From the NCBI RefSeq assembly GCF_020740795.1, contig NC_067312.1:66732905-66796904 (forward strand): a stretch of DNA of 64,000 nucleotides, written 5' to 3'. The stretch comes from Apus apus. Lineage: Eukaryota > Chordata > Aves > Apodiformes > Apodidae. Of the stretch, positions 12,601 through 26,250 are shown piece by piece. The stretch's first letter is position 1. Each line of letters starts with the position of its first letter. A program made the position numbers and the translations under genes. The notes under the pieces are model-generated. The model was given only the letters and a program-made list of their open reading frames with translations. It was not told the origin of the DNA and ran no database searches.

Positions 12601-14590
12601 CCCATTGTAATAGGTCCTGTATGTCTAGACAGCCAGAGACAGTCCCAGCCTTTGAAAAGATTTCAGGCTGAATAGACAAGAGAAACAAAAAATGTGGAGA
12701 AGAAGCCAGCACACCACAAATGAAGTGTTGTGCTCAGGTTCCCAGTTCTTCTCCCTGCTGAAACAGAGATGAGGATATGCCTGGGGGTGCTGTGGCTGAG
12801 TGTCTCACAAGTTCCCTCCCACTTAGGGCCCAAAGTAAGGACTGCTGAAGGGCTCTTGCTGCCAGTGAGAATAACAATGAAAGAAAGATAACAGAACCAT
12901 CCAGGGATTCTGCAGCTGAGGAGAGCTGACATGATACTTGTCAGCTGTCTGCAGGAGGGAATCATGTTTCTTTTGCACAGATGGATATGCACATAATCAA
13001 CTTCTGAAGACAAAAAACAAGTTTCCAATTCCCACCCAGGTTTACCTAGTGATTACATTAAATCCAAGGAATAATTGTAATTAGCAAAAATGAATTAGTG
13101 CATTTATACAGAGGTACCTGCAGGTGTAGCAGACCTGCTTTAGCCAGGTCTTGTTAGGAATAAGCTTCTAAACAGTCTGTATGACCTCCAAAACTGTTCA
13201 TCAGTTCCATCCAAACTTGGCAATGGTGTTCCCATAAGATCTGTGAAAATTTGTTGATTGTTAGGAAAGAAGGAAACAGTATCAGTATCCCTCCAGATGC
13301 ATGGCCTTATCCCACTGGATACTGGAGCTTCTACACAGGCAAACACGATAGAAATTGGGGTTGAATTTGCTCATGGTATGACTTGTCTGTAAATGCATCC
13401 ATTGCACCTCATTTCTGTGCTTGCTTACCTAGCCTTCATTTTTCAAGGTCAATAGGATTGAAAAATGGCTAAATCAAATTTAGACTTTTATATGTATGTT
13501 TTGACTGTGAGAGGGTTTTTAATAGATATTGGGCTTTTTTTCATGGCATCTTACCCAGAATCCTTGAGGAAAAACCCAGTGCAGAAACAGTCCTGTCAAT
13601 ATTGATGAAGTCACTTATGAACCAACAAAAATCATTAATGACCTGAAAATGTATGGCTTGGGCTTACCTTGCTGGTCCAGAACCTTCACATTGTAATCAT
13701 CATGAGTACACTCTGAAAAACCTGTTCTGTGAACAGGGGACATTACAGGGCAAGGAACATACCCTTATATGCATGGGCAGTACCCACATATTGCAGATGC
13801 CAGAAGAATGTGAACTAATCACAACATCTTTTTCTTCATTAATCCAAACACAGAAGGTATTAAATTATTCCATTTTCTCATAGAGAGGACTTTGATTTGA
13901 TGAATCATTGCTTGGCTGTTTGCAATATCAAGGAATGCAGGGGAGACTGCTTTGCATGCACATGATCAACCTAATAGATCAGGTTTATATTCCAACTATA
14001 AAAGTCACATCAGAGCTGTTGCAGATTTTCCACAAATAAACACTCAATGACAGCTTTCCTTAACAAATTGTACTATAGGAACATCATTACTTCTTCTCTA
14101 AACAACACACTGAACCATTTACATCCTTTCCTGATGTGTTCAAATATGCTGGTCCAGACTGTAGATTAATTACCCACAATATTTCAGTCCAAGACTTAAA
14201 TAAAAACACTTTAATTTTATAACCATTTAAACAGCTGGGTTACATAAAAAAATACATACATAAACCCCAGTATAGACACATTAGCCTTTTTAGTGAGATT
14301 TTTTTGAGGGTAACTTACCAATAGTTAAGAAATGGCTAAGTTCCAGGAGACCGATCTGGGGAAAGAAAATTTTACTAGTACAAGAATCTTAGTCATAGAT
14401 TAAGAATATATTTTCCAGCATATAACTTTATATTTAAGAGTGTTCTCCAACCCAACTGGATTGTACACTGAATAGGAAGGTTTTCTTAATTAGGAAAGAA
14501 GACAGTTCTTACGTCTTTTCTCACTTGTGTGTTTGTGTGTGTATGTGTGCAAAACAACCTGTTAACCACTCTGCTTATAAACTGTTTGAT
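9666..14590. other. Intergenic, mostly unique sequence
   Basis: 4.9 kb of AT-rich DNA with homopolymer runs (A-run at about 12246-12264, T-runs at about 10793 and 11491). No gene is supported. A stop-free stretch at 11738-12070 has no ATG at its start. Confidence 0.6.
14525..14549 (+). repeat. Short (TG)n microsatellite
   Basis: Interrupted TG repeat (TGTGTGTTTGTGTGTGTATG). Confidence 0.8.
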
Positions 14591-15150
14591 AGAATCATAT
14601 AATGTCCAAGCCCTCTGACAGAACAGGAACATCTAGGACAGATCACACGGGAATGCATCCAGGTGGGTTATGAAAGTCTCCAGAGAAGGTGACTCCACCA
14701 CCTCTCTGGGCAGCCTGTTTCAGTGCTCTGTTACCCTCACAGTAAAGAAGTTTCTCCATGTGTTGGGGTGGAACTTCCTGTGTTACAGCTTATACCCATT
14801 TCTCCTTGTCCCATTACTGGGCACCACTGAAAAGAGACTGGCCCACTGAAAAGAGACTCAGATATTTATAGACATGAGTAAGATCCCCTCTCAGCCTTCT
14901 CTTTTCAAGACTAAACAGCCCCAGTTCTCTCAGCATTTCTTCTTATGAGAGATGTTAAAGTCCTGTAATCATCCTTGTATCTCTCCCTTGGACTCTCTGC
15001 AGTAGATCTGTCTTGAATCGGGAAGCTGAAAACTGGATACAGTATTCCAGGTGTGATCTCACCAGGGCAGACTAGAGGGTAAAGAAAAACTCCATGGATC
15101 TGCTGGACATGCTTTTATTAATGCACAGAATAGCATAGACAGTCTTAGGA
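14591..15150 (-). mobile_element. Diverged CR1 LINE 3' fragment
   Basis: A minus-strand CR1 tail. The + strand begins AGAATCATATAATG at 14591 and continues with the familiar GGCAGCCTGTTTCAGTGCTCTG, CACAGTAAAGAAG and CCAGGTGTGATCTCACCAGG blocks seen in other CR1 copies. A short local duplication (CCACTGAAAAGAGACTGG/CCCACTGAAAAGAGACTC) occurs at about 14823-14860. The upstream boundary fades near 15150. Confidence 0.88.
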
Positions 15151-18100
15151 ACTGTCTGTGCCATTCTATATCACAATGCAAATTCTGTTCTCATTGTGCA
15201 TGCTTCTCTCCTCTGTGACCTTTTGCCTCCAGATTTAGCTGAAGTCCCCTGGGAGGTGACAGAAAGAAAAAAAAAAAATCTTTAACTTGGATGGATACAA
15301 TAGTGGAGAGTCATTAAATCCTAGTGATCAGCTATTCAATTACAGTCCATTTAATCATACAGCAGCAAAATAATTGGCAATGGCTCAAGGCAAACTAATT
15401 GTTCCAATCTGAAGCTCGTCAGGGTGACAACTGAGCTGAGGATGAGGTGGTGATGGATTTTGAAAATCTGACAGGTCTGATCCAGGAGGTTCCTGACAAG
15501 GAGATCACTAACAATCCAGGAAAGATTCTCTTCAGTAGTGCAAAATATAAGAAAAAACTGGGGGCAGAAAAACAACTTCTGGGAGAGGAAAAGAGCACTT
15601 TCAGTAGGAAAAGGGGAGAAGAAGGGTGTACTCTTTAAAAGCCTCTCATCTAAACTTCACAGTTGCTTTGCAACAGGGGCATAGAGGCAGGCCAATGTGT
15701 ACAGTTCGTCTTTTTTTTTTTGTTAGTGTTTTTTTTCCCCTCCCTATTTCTTGCATCAGCCAAAAAGTAATTTGGCTTTCTGGAGCTCCTGTGTGTCAGA
15801 TAGCTCCTGGACTTGCAGATGCAGGAAGAAATTAACTGGAGCACTGGGTATCAGGACCAGTCCTAGATGCTAGCTTGTGAAACTCTTGCCACAAAGTCTC
15901 TTGGCTTGTCCAAGAGACAGAGGTAGAGCCTGGAATCACCCCAACTTTGACTCAGCCGAGTGGGACTCAAAACACAGCAGCTGGGCGAGTGTGTGCAGGT
16001 TAGCGACAGCACAGCCTTTTCCCGTACAGAAGGTAGGCACACCAGTGCTGTCAGGTGAGAATCTAATTGGCTTCAGTATGCCTTAGAAAAGCAAGCATTA
16101 TTCACTACTGAAAAAACATAAGAGGGTAGTTGGATATTGTTCTGGTTAGGGCTGGAAATTCAGATATTTTTCACTAAGACCTCAAAAGTCAGGAGACATG
16201 TGATGGTTTTCAGGATAGAATTTCCTGGAACAGAGGTACTAATGCTTGCCTCTCTCTTTCCATGTAATATTACAATAACTTTCAAAAATGCAGAGATGGA
16301 TGTACCAAAATAACAGAGCAATACGGTAGAATTTATTCAAATGAGACCTATTAAGAAGTTTTCACATCTTGTTTTACAAGTCATAACTTGGCGAGTAGCT
16401 GGAAATACCAGAAATTACAATATTTTATCATTAAAAGTTTTTTTCACTGACCCTGAAACAGAAGGCCATAGCCATTGCCAGAAGCCAGAGTTTGAACATT
16501 GTGAGCAAATAATTCAGAATTAAAATGTCAACATTTGGGGAAACAAAATAAGTCTCTTTACAGCATCTACTGCAGTCTTTAGCAGAGGGGCACAGGACTG
16601 GGAGGGATGCAAGAAAAAGTGAAATAAAGTGTATGTCAAAAGGATGAGTCACGTATTTGTGCTTGTGAAAGTGGTCGCTAGAGATGGAGATGGTTTTGTA
16701 ACCAGATCACTTGTTTCTCACTCACTGTGATCCTGTTCCAGAAACTTGAGAGGATCATAAAAATGAGAGAAAGGTCCACATTAGGAAGGGACTCCAAGAT
16801 TCTGTGGAAAGCAGTGCCTTAGATTAGGTTATCCAGGCTCTGTAAAATGAAATCTTGAATACATTCATCATGGGAAGGTACAGTACTTTTCTGGCTCCAT
16901 TGTCTAATTGTTCTCATGGTGACTTTTTCTTTTCTATACCCCTGAGAGCCCACCATCCAAACAGAGCAAGCAGACTGGTGTTGGGAAGGAGCTGCCCTGA
17001 CACAGGGGCTCACAGACTTGGAGCTCTTAAAAGGTTTTAGACAGGCCATTGGCCCTGGTCTGAGTCACTAGCAGTGAATACAAGCAGGGAGACCTTGTCC
17101 AGCAGCCTGAACCAAAACCTGATCCTGACAAACATCCCAACCTGTTGTTCCTTCTTTTTCAGAAGTTCTGAGAGTAAACTTGGCTTCAAGTAGCAAACTA
17201 CAGAGACAGTCACATGATCACTTACACTGGAAATTTTCAGTACTCGTTAAATATTTAACAAGCAGCATTTTGCATTTTGTTTTCCACAATTGTTAGTTTT
17301 ATTTACCTCAGTGTTGGGGTATCAGTGTAACTAATACATCTGTTAACTAAAAAAACCTAGATCTTTTAGGAGCATCTTTTAATAACGAGTAATATTTGTC
17401 TTCTTGGGAGAGCTATACAAGTATGCAACCCTGTAGGTATATACCAAAGGAACAGTACTAACTCCTGACATTATTTATACATTTACTGAGAATGTTACAT
17501 CTTTATTATTGATTTATTTACTAAGAATGTGGTAAATTCAGTCATACTACACATCTGAAAAACAGCTATTATTAACCATCATGGATAATCTCAGTGTGAC
17601 AGAATTAAGCATAAGTAGAATAAGTATAAAGAGTAGTGTTAAGAATAAATAGAATTAATATTAGGTGTAAGTCTTAACAACAGGGAAGACAATCACAGAG
17701 GAAGACACTTGATTGGAAGAATGTGCTACATAATCTCTGCCCAAAACCTAAGCAATACTCTAAGAAATGCTTAACAAAATACCTTGACCAGAATGCATGT
17801 CACTGAGGGATATAAAAAGTTGTTGATCCAGACATTGGGGTTTTTTTCAACATCAGTAAAGAAATTTCTAATGTATATACAAAAGACAGGCAAAAATGAC
17901 ATACCTGATGTCTAGGTACAGCTTGAGCAAACCGCCATTAAGAAAGTCAGGTCAATTCCTGTTGTCAGGGTAGCTTGCAATCTTATTTATGGGGAAAACT
18001 GACTTCAATTCTTAAACTTCTGCTACCTACTTAATTGTTCATCATTACTACCGGGACAACACAAAAAAGTTACCTGAATACCACAGACAGACATGTTTAA

Positions 18101-21100
18101 ATAGCATGGATAATTCAACTTTAAGGTTCACTCCAGCCAAAGCTGAAGGTATTTTAAATGTGAGTCTTCAGATTTAAAACTGAGGGGCCAGCTATAATTG
18201 CCTGTCAATTATTTCCTCAGTACATGAGGACAAATACCTCAATACTTTTTTGCTAAAGGACTACTTGAATTGCATATTCTAGGATTCATAAAAAAATCTA
18301 CCAAACATAACTTCCATTGAAACAAAAGTATTATTTTTACACCTTTCATATGTAATTTAATATTTCTGTGGCTGGCAATGTTAAAATGATTTTGTAAAAG
18401 AGAACAAGAAGAAAAAAGCACTAATCTAGTACTCTTTCTTCTTATCTTAGCCCCCACTAGAAGGATTTACTAGGGAAGAAACTGGCACAAGAGAATATCT
18501 ATGAAGATTAGTGTGTGAGGGATTAGACACCGATAGAAGTTTTTTGCCATCCTGGAAATGAAAGAGCGAGTGGATTGTATCTGGCTTCTTGTAAGAACTG
18601 AAGTGATAATTATAAATTCATTTCTCCTAACAAAGTGTAGGAATTGGAGTAAACTAAATAAATGTGTAACTATGGAACTGAATGTATTAGATCTTATACA
18701 GTCACAATAAGATTTTTTATTAGCTTTCTTATGAATGCCTATAAGCAGTAATTTTGAAATGAGTAGTTAAATATATTATTGAATGCTGTACATAAACTGG
18801 GGCCACCACTGTGAAACAGAGCATCAGGAAGCAATACAATTTAGAAGTTATATTATTTCATGACATTTGATCAACATTTGCTGTGTTAATTATGTCCATA
18901 TTCACAATAGCCAGAATACCACACATATTTGGAGAACAGACATTAGTTCAAGTGAACTTGGGAAATCAGAGTCAAACTGAGAAATAATACATAACCTTAC
19001 TCGAAAGCAGTATAAGATAAATTCTTCTTAAACTTACTGTAAGTAGACAGAAGAAAAAAAAAATCAAACACTTAAAAAAAAATATACCTACGCTATCATG
19101 AGAAGTTTTCTAAGTTAATAGCAAACCAAATTGAAGTCTCCTAAAATACTCTTGTTGGCATCATTGTCTTTTAAATCGATTATGTCAAAAGAAGACAGAA
19201 TCTCTGCAGGACCGGACCGTATGACGAGGGATGAACTTTTCTAGAGCTTCGATGCCACCTGCTGGATGGGTAAAAAGAATGCAATGAGCCTGACACATCT
19301 AGGTGGTACTTCTGCCATATGGAAATCTGAGGGTGGGCAGTCCCCAGAACTGCTGGTAGTTAGCAAGGTAACTTCAGAATTAGGAAAAAAATCCTTCTTG
19401 GAACTGGGCAACATTCCAAGGAATGGAAAAAAGATTATTAAAATAAGATGTAAAACAGTGAACTGACATCTTAATTCTATACAATGGGAAAATAACCACT
19501 TCAGGAAAAAGGAAAGTAGACACCAACTTTCAATCTTTTTAAGAAGTTTCTTCAGCAAGATCTTTTCAAGACAGTAACCTCTCAGTTTGAGCTCTACCCT
19601 CAGCATTTAAGTCTAAGTTTATGGAAAAGGACTTACTCTTCAAAGATGAGAGACATAAGAACTACAAGAAAACTATGAGGACAGTTTAAGATCTCAGTTG
19701 TAAACCACAGAAGACTGACAAATTAAACTCCAGGAATAAAAGATTCCTGAAGGACTATACGTCCTTTGAAGACCAATAAGAGCAAAAATTTTAGTTTATT
19801 TTACTGGACTCCAGATTTTTGCTATACAAGTTTGGATACACTGGCAAGCTTTAAATACTGTAACATATGCAAAACAGTAAGCTTTCAGGGATACTTTCAC
19901 TTCAAAGGGCAAACATCAGTGCCACTTGGGAAAGAAAAAAGAGACTATAATAAGTGAGCAGTAAGATCTGGGAATCTTCCCTGAAACAGCAATCAGATGC
20001 TTGATGAATGTATGTTGAGGCACAACCAATTTTTCCAAATAAAATACTGTTAATATTTGCTCATTAAGTTTGACAAAGTCTTATCTTATCAAATTAAAAT
20101 TACATTTTTACTGCAGGTGTGATCAACATTGGCTTTTATCATTGTTTCTGTGGGAACTGCAGATGTGAATCTTCTAGCAAAGGTAATTCATCTGTATTGC
20201 AGTCCTGGTTGTGGAGCTTTCTGGGCCTTTTGGATGGTCCCTTGCTCTCTCCTTTTTAACCAGCTGGAAATCAGGAGTGTCTTCTGCACTGCTGGAAATC
20301 TCTGAGGAGATCACAGCATTGTTTGGGCCACTGTGATGAGCTGCAGCTATGGCATGTGGCTGAGTAGCTGTGGCTGAACACTTGGGCTTTCATACACAGA
20401 GCACATACTCTGGTCTTCTCAGCAGGTATAAGTGATTTCCTGCATCTTGAGTGTGTTGGGCAGCATGTATACTTGCAAAGGCATGTGATTCATATGAACA
20501 GTCTGTCCCTGCTACCTCAGCTGGAAACATGAAAGCCCTGTCTCTTATAAGAAGCAGCACACTGCTGAGAGTTGTGGCCAGTTTTAGTCTTCTGCCACTC
20601 AATGTGGAGAGCTATTGATCATGTACTAGTGTTGCTCTGCTATCAGTTTCACCTTGCTTACTCCATCACCCCTCCACTGCTTCTTTTTACAAGTGTGCAC
20701 ATCTAAGGAAGAAGAATCCTTTCAGTCTCTCCTCCTAAAGCAGCCATGCAACAGCAGTGAGCAGAAGAAAGAATAATTCATAACTCCTGATTTTCTCTCC
20801 TCAGTGAAGATAAACTTGGACAGCACAACCTCTCCATTGCATCTCACTGAAGCTTCACTAAAGTCTGCTTGCTTTGTCTGATTTTGTTTGCCCTTTACAC
20901 TCAACTTGAATGAGTTTATGCTCAGCTTTGCAGTTCTAAAGCCCTTCTCACCTCAAACAAATCAACCCTTTTGGGCCTTTTGAACTCCTAATAAATTTAT
21001 TTGCATGTGACAACTGTAGCAGAAAGTGTTAATGTAACCATCAATATTTGTAACCAGACATAGAAGTGTACGCTACATAAATCTTGAAATGGGATTGATG

Positions 21101-21844
21101 CTTCTTCTGTCCTCTCCTCAATGTCCAAACCCACCATTTAGCTGAGAAAGTATAAAGACAAACCCAGCAATACCTACCTAATTTGATTTTCCCATTCACT
21201 GAACCTGTCTTCTGACAAACAACTAGTGGTTGACTGTTATTTCTCGTTCTGACTGTTGGTAATTTAATCTGTATCTCCATTTTAACAAAAAAAATATTAT
21301 TAAGCTAATTTTTAAGTGATTACACTTTGCAGATCTATTCAGTCTTCCTCACAGAGAAGACAGAGCTGCATACAGCTAAAATAAAAATGACTAGCTGATC
21401 TGTTACTTTGGGCAGGACTAGTAGGCAGGCCTCTTTACTCCTGGTCAGGCACCTTACCCACTGCTCTGAACTATGTCTTGAACATGGAGTTGGAAGCCTA
21501 GAAACACAGTGGTAGAAGAAAAATCAATTGGTTGGGAATAAAGAAGGAAAAGCATACTATTAAATCCCAAGAAAAAAAGCCTACCATTTTATCCATATTT
21601 CATTTTACCAGTAGTCATGTGAAATCAGAGCCAAGCCTGGTATCCTCACATGTACTGCAATCCCTCACAACAGTGCAGACAGAGCCAAAAATGCTGTGAT
21701 GGAAAGAGGCCTATGAATTCAAGGTGACAAAAGCAATAGAAAAGGCTTTCAGTAGTGACACAACCTTGAATGTGGAACAGCCAGTTCCACAGGCAAGTCC
21801 AGCAATCAACTTGATGGACTCTGCAGAATTCAGTTTGCTAACAG
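15151..21844. other. Intergenic, mostly unique sequence
   Basis: 6.7 kb of AT-rich sequence without recognisable repeats, exons or RNA genes. The best open frames are about 120 codons and look random. Confidence 0.6.
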
Positions 21845-22934
21845 CACCCTTGGACACTGTCCCACACAACATGCTTGTCTCTCAATTGGAGAGACATGGA
21901 CTTGATGAGTGGACCACTTGGTGGGTAAGGAATTGGTTGGATGGTTGCACTCAAAAGAGTTGTTGTCAAGGGCTCCATGTCCAAATGCAGACCAAAAACG
22001 AGTGACATTCCTCAGAGGTCAGTACTGGAACAGTACTGTTTAATATCTTTGTTGGATCCATGGGCAGTGGAATTGAGAGCATGCTGTGTGGTGTGGCCAG
22101 CACCCTGGAAGGAAAGGATGCTACAGAGAGAGACCTTGAAAGGCTTGAGTGGTGGGCCTGTGCAAGCCATATGAAGCACTGCAATGCCAAGTACAAGGTC
22201 CTGCACCTGGGTCAGGAAAATCTCTAGCTCAAATACAGGTTGGGCAGAGAATGGATGGAGAACAGCCCTGAGGAGAAGAAATTGGAGGTGTTGATTGATG
22301 AGAAGCTCAGCATGAGCTTGCAATGTGTGCTTGCAGTCCTGGGCTGCATAACAGGAAGCATGGCCAGCAGGTCAAGGGAGGTGATTCTTCCCCTCTACTT
22401 CACTCTTGTGAGACTCCACCTGGAGTAGTGTGCCCAGCCCTGGGGTCCCCAACACAACAGGGACATGGACCTGTTGGAGTGAGTCCAGGGGAGGGACACA
22501 AAAGATGATGAGAGGGCTGGAGCTCCTCTTCTCTGAAGACAGGCTGAGAGAATTGGGGTGGTTCAATCTGGAGAAGAGAAGACCCTGAGGAGACTTCATA
22601 GTGGCCTTCCAGCACCTGAAGGGACCCACAGAAAAGCTGGATAGGGACTCTTTATAAGAGTAAGTAGCAAAGTGACAAGCGGCAATGGCTTTAAACTGGA
22701 AGAGAGAAGATCTAGGTTAGACATTAAGAAATTCTTCACTATGTAGGTGGTGAGGCACTGGAACTGCTTGCCTGGGGAAGCTGTGCCTGCTCCCTCCCTG
22801 GAAGTGTTCAAGGCCAGGTTAGATGGGTCTTTGAGCAACCTGCTCTAGTGGGAAGTCCCTGCACATGGCAGGGGTGTTGGAACTAGAAGATCTTTAAGGC
22901 TCCTTCCAACCCAAACTGTTCTATGATTCTATGT
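21845..22934 (+). mobile_element. CR1 LINE, 5'-truncated, reverse-transcriptase part to 3' end
   Basis: The + strand copy starts abruptly in the [17 protein letters not shown] segment of the CR1 reverse transcriptase. It continues through diverged RT and C-terminal sequence (SPEEKKLEVLIDEKLSMSLQ-like residues near 22270-22320), and ends with the 3' UTR and TTCTATGATTCTATG octamers at 22934. Several frame breaks mean no long open frame remains. The 5' boundary is approximate. Confidence 0.93.
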
Positions 22935-24911
22935 TATGGTATTTTGCGAGCACCTGGTATTTGCGGTGAGCACAGGAACCCTGATGATAAGTTGGATATC
23001 AGAAATAGACAACATGCAGACTGAAGTTTTGACAAGCAGTGTGCAATGCAATCTCTTACAGTGGTCTGCCATTCATAGCTTTGGGAGGGAGGGAAGGTCA
23101 AGCTAAGAGAGTTTGCTGTTATTTAGAAGCTCCCCAAGACTGGCAGATGGAGGGAACAATCTGTTAATCTCTTTTACATTTCAGCCTCTCACAAATCTGT
23201 AATTATTCCTTCTGCCCTAGTTGAATGGCTTGTTGAACCTTGAAATTTGGCTGGTAAGTAGTGCTCAACTGGAATCTGCACTACAGCCAGCTAAGAATCT
23301 GTACATACATCTTCTAAAAGAGCACCCAGCATGCTTCTCTGTCACCTAATGAAGCAAGACACATTCCCAGTGAGTCTGCTGCCCCATTAGCATTTAAACA
23401 TTTGCTGTGCCAGTTTGCATGCAACTATCTGTGAATGCCCTGATGAAAAATGACAACAACTGTACAAAGAAAGGAAGAAGTACAGAGCAGGGATGTATAC
23501 GTGTGTACCCACCTGCGTGTTAAGCAACGCCTAGACACAACAGCATCACTCAGCCCAAGACATCTGAAGCAATCCAAAACCTGTCCTTGCTAGCAGAGCC
23601 TGGGCTGTACCTCCTTCCACTACAGTCATATAAAAACAGCCTTGAGTGCCAAGAGCTATCAAAAAATACTGGGTGTTCTGCTGATGCCCTTTGCACAGCA
23701 GAAAGAGTATCCATTTAACTGGATGTCATCTTAGAAAGAATTAGTGACACTGGCAAAAAACAGGGATTAGCAACATGTCGTGGTATAGCAGGTAAGAAAC
23801 TGATTATAGGAAGAAGAGGCACAGAGGGATCTGTAATTACAGCAGGGGATCATTAGCTTAGTAGTAAATTATATGAGAAATTCCTCAGAGACTGCTGTTT
23901 GTACCCATCTCAGTGGAAATTTCCTTCAATTACTATGTTGCAAAAAAGCAGAAACACTAGGCAGAAACTTAGTGATTAGTTCAAAGTTTACAGGAAATGT
24001 GCCCGTGGAAAAAAGACTCTTGAGAACTGGGAGAAGGCATATAAAGGTAAGTCACCCCTTTGGCAATAATAGCAGGACTTTCTGCTCTAAACTGAAGATC
24101 AGTGTTTGAAAATTGCCAAGACACTCAGATAAGTGTGCGTAACTAGTTCTAGTGTGTCTTTAAGTCACTAAGAAGACAGCGCTGTGAGAAGGGCAAGTGT
24201 TTTCACAGGGCACGTGCAAAGCAAGATCTAGAAGCACACATCATACTAATGAGATGTCATGTAGGGCCCAGTTCAAGTTCAAGAAAGAGTAAATCAATCT
24301 GTAACAGGTGCGGAGAAGGACAGCTAACATAATCATATGAAAGGGGTAAAACTGCAGAAGCTTGGCATATTTAGTCTCACAAAATGAAAGCCAAGAGGAG
24401 TAAAATGACTGTATCTGAATACGGTATGAATGCTGAAATCCTGATGGTCATGCTGCCCTATGACCAAACAGGCTTAAACTGATCACAAATACACTTATGC
24501 TGGAGACAGGAAAACATTCCGTTTCAAAAGAGGGAGTTTCTGACCCTTTGCACTTTATTGCTAGAGTCATGAGGCCAAAAAAAACCCACAACCCCAACAC
24601 CCTGAATTAAACAAAACAACCTTAATTTGTTTTGAGATGTTTCTTGTCAAGAAGGCATCACAGTTGATCTGCTGGCCGGGTCTCGTATTCCTAGTTTCTA
24701 GGATTGAGCTAGAGCGCCACGTGTGGACACAGAACTACAGCGTGTTCCTGGCATGGCTCACTTTCTGGTCACTGGCAGTAGTTCTCCTGGGGACTGCAAC
24801 CTCCCTGGTACCTGCTGCAAGGAAAAGCCCGTCAGGGACATATCTGGAAGGTGTCAGGGATAAACACAGATGCTGGAGGGGCCAAGCTGGGGTGATGCAG
24901 TCCTGGATTTA
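22935..24911. other. Intergenic, nothing recognised
   Basis: 2 kb between a CR1 copy and the LTR fragment, with no supported feature. Confidence 0.6.
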
Positions 24912-25600
24912 TGTGCTGGTTTGGTCTGGCGCCAGTTTGGTAGCAGTGGAGGGGCCTCGGGGGTGGCTCATGTAAGAAGCTGAAAAGCTCGCCCATCTCT
25001 ACAATAGTGGCCACGCCTCTGGCTAAGCCCTCAGAGTCAATGAATGTGCCACTGCGATTAACATATGACAGAACGGGAGGTGGAGAACGGAGGTGAGAGC
25101 AACGCCGGATGGAGCAGAGATACCAAGATATCAGCAAACGAGGAGGGGGCGGAGGTGCTCGAGGAGAGGTTCATCTGCTGCCTGTGGTCAGACGGCAGCT
25201 GTCCCGCTGCAATCCATGGAGGAGCACAGCGGAGCAGCCCGTGAAAGACCACAGTGGAGCAGATGTGGACCTGCAGCCGTGGAGGATCCCGTGCCAGGAG
25301 AGGTGACTGTTCCCAAAGCAGGCTGTGGCTCTGTGGGCAGCCCATGCTGGAGCAGTCTGTTCCTGAGGGACTGCTCCTCGTGGGAAGGACTCATCTTCGA
25401 GGGGTTTGTGAAAGACTCTCCCCTGGGAGGGACCCCATAAGGAAGCAGGGGATGACTGAAAGTAATTCTTCTCCCTGAGGAGGAAAGAGAAGCAGAAAAC
25501 GTGACGCACTGCCTCTAGACCCCCTCCCCTGTCCCCCTGTGCCACTGAGGGGAGGAGGTAGAGAGACCAGGAACAAAGTAATTTGGGCCCGGGAAGAAAC
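24912..25600 (+). mobile_element. Endogenous retrovirus LTR fragment (solo, 3'-truncated)
   Basis: The block starts TGTGCTGGTTTGG, the TG-type 5' boundary of an LTR. It runs through GC-rich sequence with repeated modules built on CCATGGAGGA/GCCGTGGAGGA and GGAGCAG, then CTCCCTGAGGAGGAAAGAGAAGCAG and a CCCCCTGTGCCACTGAGGGGAGGAGG segment. I recognise this order from LTRs of endogenous retroviruses common in bird genomes, but cannot name the subfamily with certainty. No gag, pol or env sequence is visible beside it. The expected R-U5 end is missing: the block stops near 25600, where CR1 sequence begins. Confidence 0.75.
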
Positions 25601-25639
25601 ACTGCAGAGGTGTGCAGAGATGTGGGCAGGGAAATCAAA

Positions 25640-26215
25640 GCTAAGCCAGAGTTACCAAGGACTATGAAAAGCATCAAGAAGGGCTTCTGCTGCTGTGTAG
25701 GTAGTAAATCAGGCAAGGAAAGTACGTGTTTGCTTGACAGGTGTGCTGAGTGATTCAGTAACAGCAAATGCAGGCAAAGCTGAGGTCCTCAGTGCCTTCT
25801 TCATCTCCATCTTCACCAACATTGTTCCCAGGCATTTTAGCCCAGAGGCATGGATCAAGGAGCAGAGGAATTCCAACATAAGAGGATGTTCAACTCCGGG
25901 ACATCCTAAGAAGTCTTGTCCCACACGTGCATTGACCCTAATAGAGTCTGAGTGTGTTGAGTAAGCTGTCTGTTGTCACTGTGAGGCTGGTTTTGGTCAT
26001 CTTGGAAAAGTTGTGGAGCTTGGGGAGGGACCAAAGACAAAGAGTACCAAATGGTGCACCCCGTCTTTAAAAAAGGAAAGAGGATGATCCGAGGAACTGC
26101 AGGGCAGTCATCATTGCATCTGCCCCTGGGAAAATGAGGCCAAGTCCTCTTGGTGGCCATGTCTGACCATGTGAGCAACCAACATGGGTGGCATTATCAA
26201 GGCCAACTATGTTGT
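25640..26215 (+). mobile_element. CR1 LINE internal fragment (endonuclease-RT junction region)
   Basis: + strand sequence carries the CR1 ORF2 segment before the RT core: a GKAEVLSAFFISIFT-like stretch near 25766-25815 (typical KAEVLNAFFASVFT motif), then the RT start PVFKKGKRMIRGTAG-like near 26060-26105, which corresponds to PIFKKGKRDDPRNYRP in intact elements but is frameshifted. Both ends are truncated and no 3' octamers are present. It begins immediately after the LTR fragment. Confidence 0.8.
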
Positions 26216-26250
26216 TAGAAATACCCACACTATTCTTGTACTTTCATACA

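Noticed and set aside
25171-25767. 198-codon minus-strand frame
   Set aside because: It crosses the LTR fragment and the junction to CR1 in antisense and shows no protein family features.
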